From the NCBI GenBank assembly GCA_910578285.1, contig CAJTQL010000004.1:62001-126000 (forward strand): DNA of 64,000 bases, in the 5' to 3' direction. Within the stretch, counting starts at the first letter, position 1. Every line of letters starts with the position of its first letter. This DNA is from an uncultured Helicobacteraceae bacterium (GTDB lineage: Bacteria > Campylobacterota > Campylobacteria > Campylobacterales > Helicobacteraceae). Of the stretch, positions 60,688 to 64,000 are shown piece after piece. The notes below the pieces were generated by a model. It made no database searches and had not been told where the DNA came from. It saw only the letters and a list, made by a program, of their open reading frames with translations. Position numbers and translations under genes: made by a program.

Positions 60688-62133
60688 CTAAATGTGGTAG
60701 TTTGGTGCTTCGTGTGTAATCATGACATCATGCACATGCGATTCTTTGAGCCCTGCTTGCGTAATTTCGACAAAGTTTGCACGTTCCCAAAGTGTGGGAA
60801 TGTCTTTTGCGCCCAAATATCCCATAGACGAGCGCACGCCACCAAGGATTTGATGCAACACATCGGCAGCTTTGCCGCGAAACGGCACGCGCCCTTCGAT
60901 TCCTTCAGGGACAAGTTTGTCGCTCGCGAGCCCATCTTGAAAATAGCGGTCGCTGCTGCCCTTGCTCATCGCCCCAATGCTGCCCATGCCGCGATAATTT
61001 TTATACTGCCGCCCTTGGTACATCACAATCTCTCCGGGCGCTTCTTCTGTCCCTGCGAGCATTCCACCAAGCATGACGCTGTTAGCGCCCGCCGCAAGAG
61101 CCTTTGCGACATCGCCGGAATATTTGATTCCTCCATCGGCAATCACGGGGATATGGTGTTGGTGTGCAATACTTGCGACTTCGGCAATCGCGCTAATCTG
61201 TGGGACGCCCACGCCCGCAACGATGCGCGTTGTGCAGATGCTCCCAGGTCCAATCCCAACCTTGAGTGCGTCAGCACCTGCTGCAATCAAATCGCACGCA
61301 GCAGATTGTGTGGCGATGTTGCCCACAATCACATCGACATCAAGAGTCGCTTTGATGTGCTGCAAGGTTTCGATGACGCCCTTAGAATGCCCATGTGCGC
61401 TATCGAGCACCAACACATCAACGCCGGATTCGACAAGCATAGCCGCGCGCTCAAACTGCCGCACGCCAATCGCTGCGCCCACACGCAAACGTCCAAACGA
61501 ATCTTTGTTTGCATGCGGATAGTCGCGCTTTTTTTGAATGTCTTTAATCGTGATGAGCCCCTTGAGTTTGCCGCTTGTGTCGACAAGCGGGAGCTTTTCG
61601 ATTCTGTGCGCATGCATGATGTCGCGCGCGGTGTCAAGGTCTGTGCCTACCTCGCTTGTAACAAGATTCTTGCTCGTCATCACCGAGCCCACATTTTTGC
61701 TAAAATCGCTTTCGAATCGAATGTCGCGATTTGTGAGAATCCCAATGAGTGTTTTGTTGGCATCGACAACAGGCACGCCCGAGATTTTGTAATTATCCAT
61801 AATCGCCTTTGCTTCTGCGAGTGAATTGTGCGCCTCGATATGCACGGGGTCGATGATGATGCCACTTTCGCTTTTTTTGACTTTGACAATCTGCTCACAT
61901 TGTGATTCTGTGGGCATATTCTTGTGGATAATGCCGATTCCACCTTGCCTTGCAACTGCAATTGCCATGCGGTATTCGGTTACGGTGTCCATTGCAGCAG
62001 AGAGAATGGGGGCATTCAGAGTGATAGAGCGTGTGAGACGGCTTGTTAATAGCACTTCTGAAGGTAGAACATCAGAATATTGGGGAACGAGCAGGACATC
62101 TTCAAAGGTTAAGGCACGTGTTTGGAATTTCAT
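60688..62133 (-). CDS. guaB: inosine-5'-monophosphate dehydrogenase
   Basis: Commits IMP to GMP synthesis; 481 residues. The catalytic Cys loop is GIGPGSICTTRIVAGVG, and two CBS domains (about 90-205) interrupt the TIM barrel. MKFQTRALTFEDVLLVPQYSD is the usual start; ATG 62133 has GGAGCAAC before it, while the longer frame to 62172 has none. Confidence 0.97.
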   Translation of the reverse strand: MKFQTRALTFEDVLLVPQYSDVLPSEVLLTSRLTRSITLNAPILSAAMDTVTEYRMAIAVARQGGIGIIHKNMPTESQCEQIVKVKKSESGIIIDPVHIEAHNSLAEAKAIMDNYKISGVPVVDANKTLIGILTNRDIRFESDFSKNVGSVMTSKNLVTSEVGTDLDTARDIMHAHRIEKLPLVDTSGKLKGLITIKDIQKKRDYPHANKDSFGRLRVGAAIGVRQFERAAMLVESGVDVLVLDSAHGHSKGVIETLQHIKATLDVDVIVGNIATQSAACDLIAAGADALKVGIGPGSICTTRIVAGVGVPQISAIAEVASIAHQHHIPVIADGGIKYSGDVAKALAAGANSVMLGGMLAGTEEAPGEIVMYQGRQYKNYRGMGSIGAMSKGSSDRYFQDGLASDKLVPEGIEGRVPFRGKAADVLHQILGGVRSSMGYLGAKDIPTLWERANFVEITQAGLKESHVHDVMITHEAPNYHI

Positions 62134-62231
62134 TGTTGCTCCTTTGCCCACGATATATGGAATTGTATGCAAAGTTTTCTAATAGCATACCAATGGAAAC
62201 ATGTGGAATCAGAGAGCATTTAGAGGAGCTG

Positions 62232-62260
62232 CGCTTTCAGCCCCATTCGGGGCTGAAGCG
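62232..62260 (-). terminator. flagellin transcription terminator
   Basis: CGCTTTCAGCCCC and GGGGCTGAAGCG pair over about 12 bp around the loop ATTC, starting about 5 bases after the flagellin stop. No clear U-run follows, so it may work as a stability hairpin. Confidence 0.6.
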
Positions 62261-62264
62261 GAGG

Positions 62265-63791
62265 TTATTGCAAAAGCTGCATGATGTTTTGCTGAATTGC
62301 GTTTGACTGACTAAGCGCATAGTTACCGCTTTGAGCAAGGAGGTTGAGCTTCGTGAATGTCGAGCTTTCCTCGGCAAAGTCGGTCTCGCGAATTTGAGAT
62401 TCTGCTGCCTTGACGTTGACTTGCGTAATCGTGATGTTGTTGAGTGTGCTCAACATTTGTTGTTGCACAGAACCCATGTCGGCACGAATGCTATCAAGCT
62501 GCCTAATCGCGCTTTCGGCGATGTTCATCACGACCATTGCGCCACGCAATGTTGTAACCCCAGCGCTCATACCAAGCGCATTATCGCGTGTTGCCACAGC
62601 CGCGTTAGGGTTTGCGCCCATTGCCGAAGCCTTGTTTGCGTCCCATGCGTTGAGTGTGCCGCGCAAATTCACGCTTGTTTGTGCAACTTGTTGCCCTCCA
62701 TGGAATCCCGCGTGGCTAATACCAACGCCTGTAACGCGAATATCACTCGCATCGAGTTTGGTGAGGGTGAGACGCCCGCCGAAATAGCTGTTGTTTTGCA
62801 CACCCATAATTCCGCTAAGCGGTATCGTACCACCTGCAGTGTTGAGCGCTGTTCCTGCAATATGGATTCCGCGTCCATCGAGTGCTGTGAGGTGCAAGCG
62901 CCCATGATAATCGACTGATGCTTGCACACCTGTTTCTTCTTTGCGTGCATTAATCGCGTTAATGAGTTTGCCATCTCGGTCATTATTGACAATGTCGGTA
63001 AGCGCCCCAATGACAACACCATTAATCGTGAGCCCGCAAATCGCTGCAGCTGCTACAACAGCGCCGCTGCCTGTAGTTTCGACTACGAAGCTCGCCTTGA
63101 GTCCGCCAAGTGCGTCAGAGTTTTTGTTGATGACTTCTGCCAAAGCGCCCACGCCTGTTCCAGCAGATGTTGAAATCACGACAGATTCGAGCACCACGCT
63201 CTTGTTGCCCTGCACAGCATCGACTTGCAAGGTAACTGTTCCTGTCCCGCTCACAACCATCCCTGTCTCTACACGTACATGTCCAATTTTATCGGAAGTG
63301 GTTGGACCAATGCTCGCTTTGATACTTTGGTTTGAATACGCACCGACTTGGAATTCTTTGTTAGTGAATGTCCCTGACAATAATGCAAGCCCGTTGAAGC
63401 TCGTGGTTTGCCCGATGTTGTCAAGCGAACCGATGAGCCGCGTGATGTCTGCTTGAATCGCCGTTCTTGTTTTTGTGGTTTGTCCATCTTGAGCTGCTTG
63501 CACAGCTTTTGTTTTGATGGTATCAAGGATTTTAATCTGCTCGTCCATCGCTTTATCAGCGATTTGGATAATCCCGATTCCGTCATTGGTGTTGCGGATT
63601 GCTGCGCCCAATGAATTTGCCTGCGAGCGCAAACTATCGGCAATCGCCATACCCGAAGCATCGTCTGCTGCTTTGTTGATTCGAAGCCCTGAACTCAATT
63701 TTTCCAAAGAATCCTTGAGACTATTTTGGGTAAATGTACCCTGCGCACGTGAATTGAGCGCGTGAACGTTGGTGTTAATATTGAAAGGCAT
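62265..63791 (-). CDS. flagellin
   Basis: Filament subunit of 508 residues. The conserved N-terminal D0/D1 region (about 1-175, SSGLRINKAADDASGMAIAD) and the C-terminal D1/D0 region (about 410-508, ending SQSNAIQQNIMQLLQ) are present, with a variable centre. The segment ILDTIKTKAVQAAQDG replaces the residues bound by the innate receptor TLR5, as in other Campylobacterota. The N-terminus is closer to FlaB-type and the C-terminus to FlaA-type H. pylori flagellins, so I do not assign A or B. Its length is that of Helicobacter flagellins. Confidence 0.95.
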   Translation of the reverse strand: MPFNINTNVHALNSRAQGTFTQNSLKDSLEKLSSGLRINKAADDASGMAIADSLRSQANSLGAAIRNTNDGIGIIQIADKAMDEQIKILDTIKTKAVQAAQDGQTTKTRTAIQADITRLIGSLDNIGQTTSFNGLALLSGTFTNKEFQVGAYSNQSIKASIGPTTSDKIGHVRVETGMVVSGTGTVTLQVDAVQGNKSVVLESVVISTSAGTGVGALAEVINKNSDALGGLKASFVVETTGSGAVVAAAAICGLTINGVVIGALTDIVNNDRDGKLINAINARKEETGVQASVDYHGRLHLTALDGRGIHIAGTALNTAGGTIPLSGIMGVQNNSYFGGRLTLTKLDASDIRVTGVGISHAGFHGGQQVAQTSVNLRGTLNAWDANKASAMGANPNAAVATRDNALGMSAGVTTLRGAMVVMNIAESAIRQLDSIRADMGSVQQQMLSTLNNITITQVNVKAAESQIRETDFAEESSTFTKLNLLAQSGNYALSQSNAIQQNIMQLLQ

Positions 63792-63915
63792 AGTGTACCC
63801 CTAAGATTAAATTTTTGGGGATGTCCTTATCGAGAGAATGGCAGCTCATTGCAGTCGTTGCGAGCTTGCGCAGTCAAAGTGGGTGTCCTTACCACATCTA
63901 CATAAACAATATCGG
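63792..63915 (-). promoter_or_regulatory. flagellin leader and probable sigma-28 promoter
   Basis: On the minus strand CCGATAT (63909-63915) matches the -10 element of Campylobacterota flagellin promoters; the -35 region (TTCAATTT) is only a weak match to TAAA. The leader of about 110 bases contains two copies of TAAGGACA-CCC (63881-63891 and 63817-63830). The RBS is AGGGG before the ATG at 63791. Confidence 0.5.
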
Positions 63916-64000
63916 CAGCACAAAATAAAATTGAATAGAAAAAACAAGATTTTTGCAAGTTTTTTGTACGGCCGCATAGAAGCGGCTTGTGGGTGCAGTT

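Noticed and set aside
60628..61824. 398-codon plus-strand frame opposite guaB
   Set aside because: It lies wholly against a complete IMP dehydrogenase gene. Its Cys/His-rich composition is not that of a real protein, and no RBS is present.

Overview
The window reads as a piece of a Helicobacter chromosome (Campylobacterota). Supporting signs are neighbour sets I know from Helicobacter: recA-eno-divIC-AMIN-aroK; flgH-pseF; lptG-pth-rplY; mqnP-comEC-dnaB; fabH-plsX-rpmF-ndk-metK; carA-DUF507; and a glnP-glnP-glnQ-binding protein operon. A Helicobacter-type flagellin, extended TATAAT/TACAAT -10 boxes and a sigma-54 element before flgH agree. The base composition looks richer in G+C than H. pylori, and several accessory genes are not part of the usual H. 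pylori complement, so an enterohepatic or other non-pylori species is more likely. I see no rRNA, tRNA, CRISPR array, insertion sequence or prophage.

Layout. 1-7.2 kb: queH (cut by the left edge), a chemoreceptor with an amino-acid-sensing dCache motif, an orphan pilT-like ATPase behind dapD, yceI, and two prepilin-like genes. 7.2-13.5 kb: accessory membrane and Cys-rich genes, a CbrC-like gene, then a large two-gene acyl-CoA dehydratase activase/dehydratase-like module. 13.6-22.2 kb: a periplasmic disulfide pair, recA, eno, division and wall genes, aroK, trpA, feoAB. 22.2-25.1 kb: a gene for an EF-hand-like protein of unknown function, flanked on both sides by clusters of short palindromic repeats. 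25-30.7 kb: mlaF, prfB, yqeY, flgH-pseF, yedF, and an atypical DCD/dUTPase-fold gene with a small partner.

30.7-46 kb is one long run of minus-strand genes: LPS and lipid transport (lptG-like, AsmA-like, lpxC), translation (pth, rplY), menaquinone prenylation, comEC, dnaB, cheV, two tandem glycosyltransferases, carA. 46-51.4 kb (plus strand): a polar amino-acid ABC transporter and an Fe-S/cytochrome b pair behind a palindromic operator. 51.4-63.8 kb (mostly minus): a decayed fabH copy, the fatty-acid/phospholipid cluster, ndk, metK, ahpC, fliR, lolD-like, tsf-rpsB, guaB and flagellin.

Themes. Motility and chemotaxis (MCP, cheV, flgH, pseF, fliR, flagellin) and envelope biogenesis dominate. 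ComEC, the PilT-like ATPase and the prepilin-like proteins hint at a pseudopilus-type surface or DNA-uptake apparatus, unlike the ComB type IV secretion route of H. pylori. The most unusual items are the activase/dehydratase-like module, the repeat clusters around the EF-hand gene, the orphan Fe-S/cytochrome b module, and the fabH remnant. Function calls rest on motifs and family knowledge read by eye; no database search was run.
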